A stretch of 64,000 bases of DNA from Spirodela intermedia (Eukaryota > Streptophyta > Magnoliopsida > Alismatales > Araceae). The notes under the pieces are model-generated. The model saw only the letters and a list, made by a program, of their open reading frames with translations. It searched no databases and was not told the origin of the DNA. The position numbers and the translations under genes were made by a program. The stretch spans positions 7,414,231 through 7,478,230 of the forward strand of contig LR746269.1 in the NCBI GenBank assembly GCA_902729315.2, in the 5' to 3' direction. Each line of letters opens with the position of its first letter. The stretch's first letter is position 1. This document shows, piece by piece, positions 37,684 to 63,729 of this stretch.

Positions 37684-37793
37684 TCGGCCCATGTGATCTC
37701 ATCGACAAAGAATAATCTCATGGGAGGGCCCACTACAATGCCCTCCTCATGGGCCCGGCGCACCACCTACCAGTCCCGAAACCCAAATCCTTC
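37684..37793 (+). pseudogene. U2-like snRNA 3' fragment
   Basis: CATGGGCCCGGCGCAC, then CTACCA and AAACCCAAATC, match the 3' end and downstream flank of the U2 gene at 29120. Upstream, CGGCCCATGTGATC and GGGAGGGCCCACTACA match the middle of U2 with gaps. The 5' half with GTAGTA, and much of stem-loop IV, are absent. Not a functional U2; probably a truncated copy 300 bp upstream of PARP2. Confidence 0.6.
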
Positions 37794-38108
37794 CCGTCCC
37801 GTTCAAACGAGGGCATCGATCTCAGTAGTGTGTATGTATGTATGGTTCATGCGAAAGCTGCCAAAAGATGTATGAAAGTGAAGCTGACCCAGAGACTTTT
37901 AGGATTGACTTTTGTCCATCGTCCTCCGTCTCCTTGCGGCGGAAGATCGCGGTTTCGAGAAGGGACAGACTGCTTCGGCGCCCACCACAATGGCGGCCTT
38001 CTTGAGGAGCTCACCCTCTCCGCCGTCGTAGATCCCGCACCGCTCTTTAGCCCCTACTGAATTCCAGTTCCTGCTTCTTCTACTCCTCCTTCCCTGCTGC
38101 GAGCAGGA

Positions 38109-52115
<14,007 letters not shown>

Positions 52116-52516
52116 TTTTGCCACCCACGGTGGTCCCTCCCCTCAGGAGCCTGAGACCAAGTTCCTGTGAACAGCATAATCATATGATTATGTCAGGTAA
52201 TTGTATGAGATTATCCTATTCCCTTTGTTTCCTTGGTTATTAAATTGAATAAGCAAGATGCATAGAGCTTTTATGATAGAACAGAGCTCATCGCCTTCAA
52301 AACATTTCATATCTCATTCCACATAATCAGAGTCAGAAGAAACCCAGTGAGTCGATGCATCAGTATGGTCAACGGTTTGTGGATTATATTGTTTTTGCCT
52401 CTTTAATTCCTGAAAGAGAAGTTTTAGAAAAGAAAAGGTACCAGTTAAATGACAAACTTGGTTCTCGGCAATAAATCTACATCTTCTCCTTCAATAATTT
52501 TCTAACGTGTTCCAAA

Positions 52517-52522
<6 letters not shown>

Positions 52523-52547
<25 letters not shown>
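52523..52547. repeat. (GA)n microsatellite
   Basis: About 12 GA units downstream of PARP2. Confidence 0.9.
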
Positions 52548-53550
52548 CCATAATTGCATGCCATCATACCTAAGTTGGTCAAATAATATTTATTTCGCAC
52601 TTTCTTGAACCCAAAGTTCCCTTTTGCTTGGTGGGTGGAGGAGGGGAAGGACTCAGATGGGGATATACATATTTTAGAAAATATTTTGCCCGAGTTGAGG
52701 AATTTTTCCTATGTTTTATTTTTTATTTAAAATAATAAAATCCTCTAATTCTCGTGCTGTGGGCGGAAAATGCTTTCCATGACATCATCATCAATGTTTG
52801 TTTCAGGAGGGAGGGCTATATTTATTTCACAATTTCTTGAACGTAAATAAGGATAATCCACATAAAATATGGAACAATTTGCCCGATTGGAGGATTTTTT
52901 TCCCATTTATACTATTTCTTTTATCGTAATGATCGATATTTTTTTTCCTTTTAATTATCGTCCAAGGCAATTCATGTGTTGGGGAATCACAGAAATACGC
53001 TCGCCGCCCCCACGGAGAGTGTGACTCAGTGGCTTGCCCCTCTCCCCACCCCCCCCAGATGGTCACACATCTCTTGCTGTCACTTCGGTGATTGTACCCC
53101 CCGTTGACTCATAAACAATTGGTCAATGGATGAGGATCTCGCGGTGAACGGAGGAGGTTCCGTCATTATGAAAAATAAGATACTGGTTGATAGCCGGAAG
53201 AGTAATTTCATACCCATCATCGATCATCACATCGGAGGCAATCCAACCGGCGAAAATTCATCGAAGATATCCGAGGCAACGACAGCTGACGTGGACTGGA
53301 CGTTGACTTCGTGGGTTGTTTTCCTAACTATTCCACTCCAGCCTACGTAAATACAAATTTATTTTTTCTGGTGTAGTTGGTAACCCAGGCGGTAAGCGTA
53401 CCGGGATGTTTCTCTAAGCCTCGTCTCTCTTCGTGGTTTGACATCTTCGCGGTCGTCTGCGTCGACGATGCCGGAGGAAGACGTGAACATCTGGATAACG
53501 ACGGCAGCGCTCACGCGTTTTTGAACGTTTCGCAGAAGAGAGAGAAAGAA

Positions 53551-53571
53551 GAGAGAGAGAGAGAGAGAGAG
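53551..53571. repeat. (GA)n microsatellite in the TOPP 5' region
   Basis: About 10 GA units in a purine-rich patch 300 bp upstream of the phosphatase start; plant 5' UTRs often carry such repeats. Confidence 0.85.
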
Positions 53572-53874
53572 GGAGGGAGGGGCTGCAAAAGTTCGATACT
53601 CTGATCCAGGCTATGTTAGGACGGTCTCTGCTCTCTTTGAATTCGTCGTTCCATCTGCCAGATGTGCTGTAGAAGGTGCGAGGACGGGGTCGTGAGGAGG
53701 CGGACTCAGGGGAGAGGAGCGGAGGTGGAATAATTTCTCCAGGACTTTTGGGAGTTGCGGAGATCGGAGTTCTTCCGTTTGATTAGCTTGTCTTTGGAGC
53801 GGAATCTGCGGCTCTGCGGAGGGAGGGGGCGAGCGGCGAAGGGAGGTGCTCACGGCGGAGCGGCGGGAGTGGGG

Positions 53875-55080
53875 ATGGACAAGCGCTTGCTGGACGACAT
53901 CATAAGCCGGCTGCTGGTGGGAGGAAGTGAATGTGGGAAACAGGTGAAGCTCTCGGAGGCGGAGATCCGGACGCTATGCGTGGAGAGCCGCCGCTTGTTC
54001 CTCTCTCAGCCGAATCTGCTCCAGCTCAGCGCTCCGATCAAGATCTGCGGTCAGCATCCCGTTCATTTCATTCCAATAATCATCCTTCGACGCATCTTCA
54101 TCCGCTTCGCGCGCACGCACAGAGTTACTTCCCTGATTGTCTCCATCTTTTGATCGGTGATGAGCGTGTCTGTCCTCGAACGTATCGAAGACTTTCGTTC
54201 GAATATCATTCGTTGAACTTGTGCAACCATCGCAGGATTTTCTACCCCATTTTCGGTCAGCATCTTCAGGGACAGTATGAATGAAGGAATCAAGCCTGCA
54301 TTGATGGTATTCCTTCTCCAGGTCCAAAGAAGAAGATCTCCGTATCTCTGAAGGGCATGGTTTTGGAACAGTAATTCTGCGCATGTCCTGAGCATTCTCT
54401 CTCTACATTTTTTCGCCAGATTCCTCGTGGTCTCATCTGTCCATTCGTGGCCGAAGATGATTTCATGCTTTTCAGTTCCATCCTGATGCACAAACCACTA
54501 TATACAGCCTTTTATGTTGCTTCAGTTGCTTCCCATTACAGACCAGAATTGGGAGGGACATGTTTCCTTTTCTGCACAATGCCACGTCTTAGAGTATGTT
54601 GAGAGCTTGAACAAAAATCGTCCTGATTTTATTTTAGTGATTGATTCGGTAAAAGCACCATTAAGTTGATGCAAACCCTCGAAGCTAGAAATATCTATAG
54701 TGATGACAGGAAGATTCTAAGCAGAAAAATTAGCGAACTAGGCCGATTTGAGGTTGGTCTGAACTGCTAACTTTTCCAAAGCATTGATGAATTGTGTGAG
54801 AAGAGATACTTAATTTCTCGCGCAAAACCAATCGATTTGCCTTATGAATTGATTAGGAGAGGATGAAAAGATGTTGTTGTATGAAAGATCAGCCAAAAAT
54901 GGGCCTTGAAACTGCAACAATTGACCGCCAGCAAGTTGATATCTTGATGGAGAAATATTTTTGGTGGCGCAAAGAACCAAGAGTGCAGGCCATGTTGATT
55001 TTTCTGTTGATTGTATTATCATATCCCTGCATGGTAGAAGAAATAATGTTTTTTAATTTATGCCCACTTTCCAAGACAGC

Positions 55081-55112
<32 letters not shown>

Positions 55113-56117
55113 CGCTCGCCCGCTCTAGATATATATATATATACATCATTTGCATGATCCATCGTGTGATCAAGGCTTGACTATGCTTCTGACAACATTT
55201 CTGCTAACTAATAAGCACGCCAGACTCCGGGTAATTTTTATTATCTGGTTTTGGATAAAATTGGCGAGTCTCTCAGCGCCGGTTGTCGGGCGGAATCTGT
55301 CTTGTTTCTCCAGATTTACTCCACAGACTATCTTTACTTCTTGTTTCTCTTGATGGTTCATTTTTCTCTCTCAATCACATGGCGTCATCTCTCAAACCCA
55401 GTTCTTAAAACCGTCTGAGAATCTCATCTCCCATCCCCATTACAGGAGACATACACGGGCAGTACCACGATCTCGTGAAGCTGTTCAACCGCGGGGGATA
55501 CCCCCCCGCCTCAAAGTACCTCTTCTTGGGAGACTACGTCGACCGAGGGAAGTTCAGCCTGGAAACCATATGCCTGCTCCTGGCCTACAAGCTCAAGTAC
55601 CCAGAGGGGTTCTTTCTCCTGCGGGGGAACCACGAGGACGCCAAGATCAACAGAATATACGGCTTCTATGACGAATGCAAGCGGAGATTCAACGTCCGGC
55701 TGTGGAAGACTTTCACCGACTGCTTCAACTGCTTGCCGGCGGCGGCGCTGATCGACGGGCGGATCCTCTGCATGCACGGAGGGATCTCGCCGGACTTGAA
55801 GAGCTTGCAGCAGATAGAGGAGATCACCCGGCCCACCGACGTACCGGACTGTGGCCTGCTGTGCGACTTGCTCTGGGCGGATCCCAGCAGGGAAGACGCC
55901 GGCTGGGCTGCAGGCGACCGAGGGGTCTCCTTCTCGTTTGGTGCTGACATCCTCTCGGAATTCCTCACCAAGTTGGACCTCGACCTGATCTGCCGCGGTC
56001 ACCAGGTTCTCTCTCTCTCTCTCTCTCTCACCAGTTTCTGCCAGTCAATTTCCCCGAACCCACAGATCTTGATAGTGAAAACACAGTCTTTCTCTTCAAA
56101 CGCCCACGAAAGTTAAG

Positions 56118-56169
<52 letters not shown>

Positions 56170-56489
56170 ATGATGGCGGTGCTGACTGCAGGTGGTGGAG
56201 GACGGGTACGAGTTCTTCGGGGAGAGGAGGCTGGTGACCATCTTCTCGGCGCCGAACTACTGCGGGGAGTTCGACAACGCCGGGGCCTTGTTGAGCATCG
56301 ACGAGACCTTGACCTGCTCCTTCGAGATCATCAAGCCCCCGGCGGTGGCGAAGTCCGCTTCGGCCAAATCTGACGGGAAGAAGGTAAGAGCTCTGCCATA
56401 ATAATCCCATCCTATTGAAAACGCGCGCTAATCGCTCACTGGTTTTCCATGTTTTGGTCTCCCAGGTTCCTAAAGCTGGGAGGAATTGA
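53875..56489 (+). CDS. TOPP: Ser/Thr protein phosphatase PP1 catalytic subunit (TOPP8/9-like), complete, 4 exons
   Basis: Type-1 protein phosphatase catalytic subunit; removes phosphate from Ser/Thr and is directed by regulatory partners. Exons: 53875-54049, 55446-56005, 56192-56383, 56466-56489; total 951 nt, 316 aa. Metal-site motifs are intact: GDIHGQ (D60, H62), GDYVDRG (D88), GNHE (N120), CMHGG and CRGHQ. Numbering is offset by four from animal PP1, as the family predicts. [13 protein letters not shown] near the C-terminus is conserved. HEDAKINR replaces the common HECASINR and CRGHQ replaces CRAHQ; from memory these mark the TOPP8/9 branch. The start chosen is MDKRLLDDI; the frame is open further upstream but with unrelated Gly/Ala-rich sequence. 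The last exon encodes only VPKAGRN. Intron 2 is full of CT repeats. The stop lies 485 bp from the FANCI start. Confidence 0.94.
55081..55109. repeat. (CT)n microsatellite in TOPP intron 1
   Basis: About 14 CT units followed by CTCG units and a short AT run. Confidence 0.9.
56011..56030. repeat. (CT)n next to the TOPP intron 2 donor
   Basis: Starts within a few bases of the 5' splice site (CAG, then GTTCTCT). Confidence 0.9.
56123..56166. repeat. (CT)n near the TOPP intron 2 acceptor
   Basis: About 22 CT units ending 25 bp before the CTGCAG acceptor; it may serve as part of the polypyrimidine tract. Confidence 0.9.
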
Positions 56490-56690
56490 CCTCCGCGTCA
56501 TCTTGGCCTCAGGAGGAGTCCATTCGGTCTCTTCTGTACAGCGAGCCCACCTGGTGACTGATTAAATTACCTACCCTTGTACGTAAAATTCTCTCTCTTC
56601 GGCGTCGCTCTCCCGCTCCTTGCTCTCTTCTCCTCTCTGGTTCTTCCCCCTTCCCTTTTGAAGGAACATTCGCACTGCATCCCGAGAAAT

Positions 56691-56692
<2 letters not shown>

Positions 56693-56754
<62 letters not shown>
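56693..56754. repeat. (CT)n microsatellite between TOPP and FANCI
   Basis: About 31 CT units, the longest simple array in the window, 220 bp upstream of the FANCI start codon. Confidence 0.95.
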
Positions 56755-56756
<2 letters not shown>

Positions 56757-56799
56757 CAACATGGGACTATAACAACGGCTCCGTCGGATGCATATTTAT

Positions 56800-56851
56800 T
56801 GGGCTCAAGCCCAAATCTATGATGGGCCAACTGAGCCCATTGAAGTGGGCC
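56800..56851 (+). promoter_or_regulatory. Cluster of site II (TGGGCY) elements upstream of FANCI
   Basis: Five TGGGCC/TGGGCT sites in either orientation within 52 bp: 56800-56805, 56808-56813 (reverse), 56823-56828, 56834-56839 (reverse), 56846-56851. Such sites bind TCP factors and are common in promoters of plant cell-cycle and DNA-replication genes, which suits FANCI. Confidence 0.65.
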
Positions 56852-56973
56852 GATAACCCCAGATTATCATCCCGCCAAACTTCAAAAAGACCCATACAAA
56901 TGGGCACAGACGTTCTCCCACCCCTCCACCGGGCCACCCAATTGCCGCTCTCCCGTTGCGGCCTGCTTCTGCC

Positions 56974-59900
56974 ATGGCCGCCACCGGCGATGGCGAAGCA
57001 CCAAGCCGCCGGCCTCCGACGCCGGAAGAGATCGTTCTCCTTGCGAAGTCCTCCGCCGCCGCCCTCCCCTGTGCAGACTCCCACGCCAACCTCTTGGAGC
57101 GCCTCCTCCCCTCGTCGCCGTCCGTCCCGTTCCACCTCTACGTCTCCTCTCTGTTGACGCTGGTCTCGCGCACGGATCCTTCCCCCCCCGTCTCTTCTTT
57201 CCTGTCTTCCCTTCTGCTCTCCTTCCTCCGGCTATTCCGGTCTCGGCAGATCCCCCGCGATGGGGACACCAGCCTGCTCTTCCACCTGTTCTCTCTGCAC
57301 CTTTCCACTCTCGACAGGGCTCAGCTGTTCTCCGTCCTCGATGAGGTTCTATCCGATCTCTCTGAAGTTTCCGATTCTGAAGACGCCCTCCCGCTGGACT
57401 TGATCCCGAGATGCCTCGACCTCTTGGTCGTGACCAGTGGCGATGAGGTGGTGGACTCTATTTTGGATAGAATTCTGGACGCCGATTGGTCAAAGGCGGT
57501 GCTGGTGAAGGTCGTTTCCCTCCTCAGAGAGTTCCCAGTCTCCACGAGGATCCGCGCCATGGAATTTTTGGAGAAAGCCTTTGGCGGTTTGGAGGGCATC
57601 GATATCCAGGACCTCCCTTCGCTAGCTTACCAGCTTCTGCTGTTGGCTACCAAAGGTTTCAACAAAAGGGCTGTGCTCAGTGGGATTTTGTCGTTCTTCG
57701 GGTCTGGGACGGTCAAAGGTGCTCCCGCTATTCTTCGGCAGGTCGAAGGCACGGTGCTTATGCACTTCAATTTCGCGGTCAAACAGGATCCTTCGCTCGG
57801 AAAAGAAGTGATGGGAGTTCTGCGGTGCGACATGGAAGCTTTCAACCATTTTGCTGTTGCGGTTCTTCTCTCCATTGCCAGGGTTAGGCGTTTCAATGAG
57901 AACTCAATCCATCTTCTCCGGTCTCTGGCTATCAAGTCATACAGTGAATATAGGTTTGCAAGGTGAGAATCAATAATTCGATGGCGAGCTTGTCTCCACG
58001 TTATGCTTATGCTCTTGTGTCTCACTCAGCATTGCCCGGTAACTCCTCTCAGTCTGTATGTTCATTGTGTTGTCCATTCTTATGTCGCCATGCATTTTCT
58101 AGAGACTGTAAATGGTTGCCCACGTGCATCAAGGAAGAGTGCCTGCGGACCGCAAAGTGTATAGAGAAGTCTTTAATGAGAGCTGTGAGCTCCCTTTCTC
58201 TCCCTCTCTTGCTCTCCCTCGCGTTTGTGAGCGCATTTGCACTCTTAGAGGAAGTAACTGGAGTGTAACAAATTTTCTTTCCCTTTTGTGTTAGATTAAT
58301 GAAAATAACTCTGGAAGGGAGTACATCGTACCCAGCAGCGTCCAGCTTGGATTTATTTTGCTGGAGTCTGTGGATGGTAAGAGTTGTGGCAGATCTGATG
58401 ACTCTGGAGAACGGATGGGAGCTGAGGAACTTGGCATTCAGATACTAAAGACGATCTTCGAAGTTCATGACATGGCAAGAAATGAGGTGGGTTTGGCTCA
58501 CTTTTCTTTTGTATCATCGTTGCATATGTCATTAATGCAGATTTTGCACAACGGATCAGCTCATATGTATTTATTCCTTAAGTTTATTATATCTGTTCTT
58601 CATTTAGCCTTAAACCAAGGAAAAGTGATTATTGTCACAAAGTAGCATTTTTTTTTCTCTTTTGCCGAGATCCAGATTGTTGAACAATGCAAATTTCGAA
58701 TTCTCTCTCTGAAGCCTCAAGAAAGTTCTTCGATCATCAAGTAACCACTTGATTATTCTTTTTTCCTGCATTTATTATGAGATAAATTTACTGATGTTGC
58801 TTTATATCTTTATTAACATGCTGCTCTAAAGGCTCCTTGGTACTCTCATTCAGAGTTACCCATACCCCATGCTCGAGCAAAATGGAAGACTGAAGGACTT
58901 GTTGGACTATTTTACTTTCATGCATGACAGACCAGCTCATTCTTTAATTGCTGCCATGCTGCCACTCATCAGATTCAGCCGTGACCTACAGGTACAGCTC
59001 AATAAAAATTTAGGGTTAGGGCAAGTCTGCTGCTTCTCATGTGAGGCTTATAATGCTATTGACCATTCTTCCGAGGATTTTTTTTTTTAACCTACTTTCA
59101 CCAATTATTTTTAAGAAATTACTTCTATTAGTAAGTAATTATTGGTATTTTTGTAGGATTACATTATTTTGGTTGTTCGGAAGGCTATGTTCAGGAAAGA
59201 AGATACAGTTCGTCTTGCTGCCACTAATGCAGTAGTTGACCTGATCCTCCTGGATGCTAGATCTAAGAGAAATTGTCTGAATTCTTTTCAAGAATCATCC
59301 AGCCAAGCTAGCTGCAGCCAACAGACTGACATGCCTAGCAAGATAGGTCTACCTCTCTTCCAAGAGTTGAGTGGACTGCTCAAAAGATGTCTATCGCAAC
59401 AAGTATGCCTTCTGATTTTTGCATTTCATATTGAAGCTGTCTTCTCTCCTCTTTTTTTTTTCTTCTTCTTATGGTTTTTTTGAATTTATTAGGGTAAAAT
59501 AAAAGAGGTTATTTATGGTGGACTCGTGAAACTCGTTTTGTTGGACCCACTTCTTTCTGGAGCTGTATTTGATTTACTCTGGCCTCACTTCCTTCACTTT
59601 TACAGAGAGGTATTTCCTTCGAGAATCCAAGCTTACTTTTAAAATCTGTCTACAGAGACGATGGATATTTTCATATTTTACCTTCCTTATAGCAACATAT
59701 TCCCCCATGTTTCCTTTGAATGGTAAACTCGATATTTTCTTCATGTTTTCTCAACCTTCTTGCTTAAACATTATGAGCACTTCTGAAGACTTATGAAGAA
59801 GTCATGTTGTCCAGGATGCCAAATTTCCCCTAGTTATTGATTCCTGTATCACAGAAGAGAATGGCAAGGCTTATGTCAGAGAACCATTAGACTGTCTTCT

Positions 59901-62900
59901 GTCATGTATCTCCTGGATTCTTCTCCTCCAGCCCCGCAATGGTCGTGAGTCATCCGACTACTCTTGGACATGCTTCGGTTTTTCTCTTTCTCAAGATAAT
60001 GAGGTACTTTTCCAGTTTTGTGCACGGAAGTGAAAAAGCCTTTTTATCGTCTTCTCTAAGCTGCTTCTTTGTAAAACACTCTAGGTTGGAAGAACATCTG
60101 TGGAGTGTTTCTCAAATGCTTTAAAAAAGATTCGGCATGCTTTGACATATGACTTAAAAGGTAATGTCGAAGTAATCTTGAGTGTTATTCTGTTCGTTTG
60201 ATTGGCCATTCATAGCTTAATCTTCTATTATCGCTCTTATTTCTTGATCTGGGGGTTTAAATTTCTTCTAATATATATCAGGTGTGTTAGGGCTGATCAA
60301 CGAGAACATCCCTCATAGTTTGCAAGGTGAAAGGAAGAGGTACTGCCTTCAGATTCTTTGTGGAATTGTAGAGGTTTTTGCTAATGTTGTCGCCACAGAG
60401 TTGGAGAAAGCAGGAGATGCTGAAAAGACGGCCCTTGAAAAACAGATCGTAGATCTTTCTATTCTATATAATTCATTTCAAAGTGACATATCCTCACCCA
60501 AACAAGTTGACGGTCTCAGAAGAAGAGGGCCATCGAGAACTTCTGCGATGGGCACACCCAACTTTAAAGAATGCTCTGATAGTTTTCACATGAGAAGAAC
60601 TTTCTTGGCGACAGCAAGTATCCACCAGTTGTTGGCGACTGCAGTGAAACTTTATGATGCTTTTAACCCTGACGGCCATGCAGTTTCTCAAGACAATACC
60701 CAATCTTCTGCTCACAAAACGTTGACATGTTCTCTAGGTTTGGTTTCCTTTGCCTTGAAGACCTGTCTACATCAGTTAAAATATTCCTATTTATGGGAAA
60801 GTGATGATACCTCAAGGACTCTAATCGATGGGGATATGAAATCGTTGGGGCGGCCATTACTGCGGTTGATACGGCTGTTGAAGATGAACACCAAGTCAGA
60901 GGACCCCAAGAAGAAAGAAGTAAGAGGGAAGAAAAATTCAGACAATATAGTTCATGTTTTGCACTTATCACTGAAATGCTTAGACGAGCTGTTCAAGGTA
61001 TGCCTACGCAAGGAAGCCTTTGTTGGGTTGATTGAGGATATGGTGGCCGTGCCATCAGGGGAATGGAGCTTCGAGATAGGGACTGATGCTGCTGGTCCGG
61101 AGTCTGGTGCCGAGGAAGACTTGCCTATGGATACGCCGCATGCAAGGAATGTGAATATCTTCCTAGATAAATGGATGAAACCGCTTTACTCCGAGCTTCT
61201 CATGCAGTCTCTTTTCCGGGAATCTGAGGTAAACCCATTTTGCTTCGGGAACATGCTCTCAAGGGCACCAGCATCCTATGATTTCTACACCATTCAATAG
61301 TGCATTCAGCAATGTCCCCTTCATGTTTGCTTGCTAGGTTCTAAATAAATATATTTTTATTATTTTATTTTATTTTCTGTCTAAAAATCTGTGTTGATTT
61401 CTCTGCTTACCCAATTCACGTGACCCCAGAAATCAGCAGAAGAAGTTGTTTTTTCCCCAGGTATATTGGTGCTAAAAGCTTAACCTTCCCGTTGTCGCAT
61501 ACAACCTTAGGCTTGCACTGTACGTATGAACATCTAGAAATCAGACGAATTGGTAGTATAATACTCTGCATCCCAAATGCTTCTTTCCTCTCTGAATCTA
61601 CTTGTAAGATCCTTGGAGTAGAATAAATTTAGGGTTTTAGTCATCTTAGGAGACTCCAGGCTGAATTCATTCCCGGTTCAGAAACAGCCATCAAACACAG
61701 CAGCCACGGTCGGCGTTTGCAATGTGAGTAGAGTCCTTTCAAACCTAAAAATAGATGATCATGCACGATTTTGATTGGTCAGAGGGCGATGGAAGCCTGG
61801 TTTGTTGACTTTCTAGAACCCATGATGAGCTTCATCAGGAATAGAATATCTCATGAAACTTGATGAATTCTCATGAGAATTTGTCTGCCCTGGTATGCTC
61901 GCCATTGACCCTTCAGAGACATGTTGACAGAAAGAAGAGGCGTGAGACGTTGACCTTCCATTTGGACGAAATGATCTGAGGCAACCTTCGTATTGCCTGA
62001 ATAATATTCAGATGGAGAATTCGTGGGCATTAGGAAGGTATGAATAGCATTCTGGAACTTAATTGATAATATTAATCCAAGAAAAGGCTCTTGATTGAGT
62101 GGTTTTTCAATGAAATTTTCCCCATTTGGCAAAATTCGGCACCTCTTGCTTGTTTTTCTTTTTTTTATTTTTTTTTCTAAAGCTTGATCAGTCTTTTCTT
62201 TTCCTCAAAGGTACCGTAAAGTAGTTGTAATGCCTGGGTCTTTCACAACATGCCCTGCATGTTGTGAAAAGGCATCAGCGTTGACTCTCGTTTGACATTT
62301 TCTTTATGTATCTATCGACAACATGACCCGGCACTGGAATAGTGTCTGAGAGTTGACTTTGTTACTGAGGAACATAGGGGTTTACGGAAATAGGCTCGTT
62401 TTTGTCTCTTGTCACCTTAGCGTTGAATTTACTGAATCTGACCGGCATCCTCTTCTCAGGTTCTATCCGACATGGTCTTGATGATCGGTAACCGGTTGCC
62501 AGGCGTATCAAGGGAGCCCCACGGAATCTGGGCCGTTGACATCTGCAAAAGCTCTGGTTTGCGACATCCAACGGCTGCGGGTGGTGTGGTAGCCGTCGCC
62601 ATCCATCTGCGGTCGCCTCCAGGTGATCTAATAACCGCCCAGGAGATGGCCTCAGAGTTGGCCGCCGTTATCGGAACAGAAGAAGATCAGGGCCCCGTGG
62701 AGGCATCCGAAACCTATCCCATCATAAATCGGTCAACGGGAGCCACCATCGCTTCCAGTCTGCTGCGACTAGCCGACTCCGTCATCGTTGACTTGGACTG
62801 GAGTCTATCCAAACTCAAGGCGTTGACTACCGACAAGATCCATCGATCGACTGGGCTTCCATTGGAGGAGGCCCTGTATTCGAGGTCAACAGCACTGGTC

Positions 62901-63729
62901 AACCTGCTGTCCCATTTTGCACAGATGAACCTCAAGGGTGAGACCCCATAATTGCAATTGCTCCCACATGCAAAAAAATGCCATAAATTTATTTATAAAT
63001 ATTATTTTCACGCACAGATTGTCAAGCCGAGCAATTTCTAAAACTGGCAGCGAGATTCTACAAGATCATGTCACTTGCGACGAAGCTGAGGATCGCCCCC
63101 AGAGGTTTCGAGCAGCTTCCTCCAGGTGGCACGTTCCAGGAGCTGACGGAGGTCACCTGCATGAAGCTGACCGCCCCTCTTTACGGCTTCCTCGCTGCGA
63201 TTCAACAGGTATGTACACGTGCCGCTGGTGCTAATTTGGCTCCGGTGGGGCCCGCATATGATCTCTCTCACCCGCCGTGTCGGGTATGCAGAACCAGCGG
63301 GAGGCGGCGGGAGGGAGGGGGCTCTCGGGGAGGATCAAGAGAGAGAACAAGTGGGTCCCAGACCTGGTGTTCCGGATAGAGGACTACGAGAAGTACCTGA
63401 TCCAGCTCAGCAGGTTGACCGGGGTCAACCTGCTGAGGCGCGCGAAGCGCAGCACCGCCAGGGACTTCAAGATTCTGGACGCGATGAAGGCCAACCGGCG
63501 GGAGGGCGAAGACAACGCCGCCGTCCCCACTGATAGTGGCGGCGGTGGCGGCGAGGGCTCCCAGGAAGACGATGAGAGAGAGAAGACGGATGAGGACTCG
63601 ACTCCGGAGCTCGGTTGCGGCGAGGCCTCTCAGTCGGAGGAAGACCGTGGAGATCTGCTGGACGGAAATGAGAGGGTCAAGAGGTGGCGGGCCATGGTGG
63701 TGCGATCTTCGGACGATGAAGAGGCGTAG
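56974..63729 (+). CDS. FANCI: Fanconi anemia group I protein homologue (FANCI), complete, 13 exons
   Basis: FANCI pairs with FANCD2; the monoubiquitinated pair clamps DNA during interstrand crosslink repair and recombination. Exons: 56974-57962, 58103-58184, 58295-58486, 58676-58740, 58832-58991, 59157-59402, 59493-59609, 59815-60003, 60085-60160, 60282-61228, 62460-62937, 63018-63208, 63292-63729. Phases match; 4170 nt, 1389 aa, near the animal length (about 1330). Diagnostic stretches are [20 protein letters not shown] (about 215-235), [44 protein letters not shown], and [20 protein letters not shown] with RSTARDFKI near the C-terminus. K635 in [11 protein letters not shown] aligns with the human ubiquitination site K523. 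The tail is acidic with SQ sites. The start is the first ATG; the frame is open upstream without Met. Intron 10 (1.23 kb) is the longest. Confidence 0.93.
62231..62274 (+). other. Perfect 13-bp hairpin in FANCI intron 10
   Basis: TTTCACAACATGC and GCATGTTGTGAAA flank a CCT loop (62241-62269). A further TGCCT/AGGCA pair lies outside a one-sided 5-nt bulge. Confidence 0.7.

Larger units (their letters stand above)
52116..53874. other. PARP2-TOPP intergenic region
   Basis: Contains the PARP2 3' UTR, a (GA)n at 52523-52547, a C-rich patch near 53050, a purine-rich patch with (GA)n at 53551-53571 and, from about 53650, a GC-rich leader into the phosphatase gene. No extra gene is recognised. Confidence 0.6.

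Noticed and set aside
53755-53874. N-terminal extension of the phosphatase in the same frame
   Set aside because: Gly/Ala-rich and unlike any PP1; MDKRLLDDI fits the family start.
55511-56002. 163-codon minus-strand frame
   Set aside because: Antisense shadow of the large PP1 exon, which has clear conserved motifs on the + strand.
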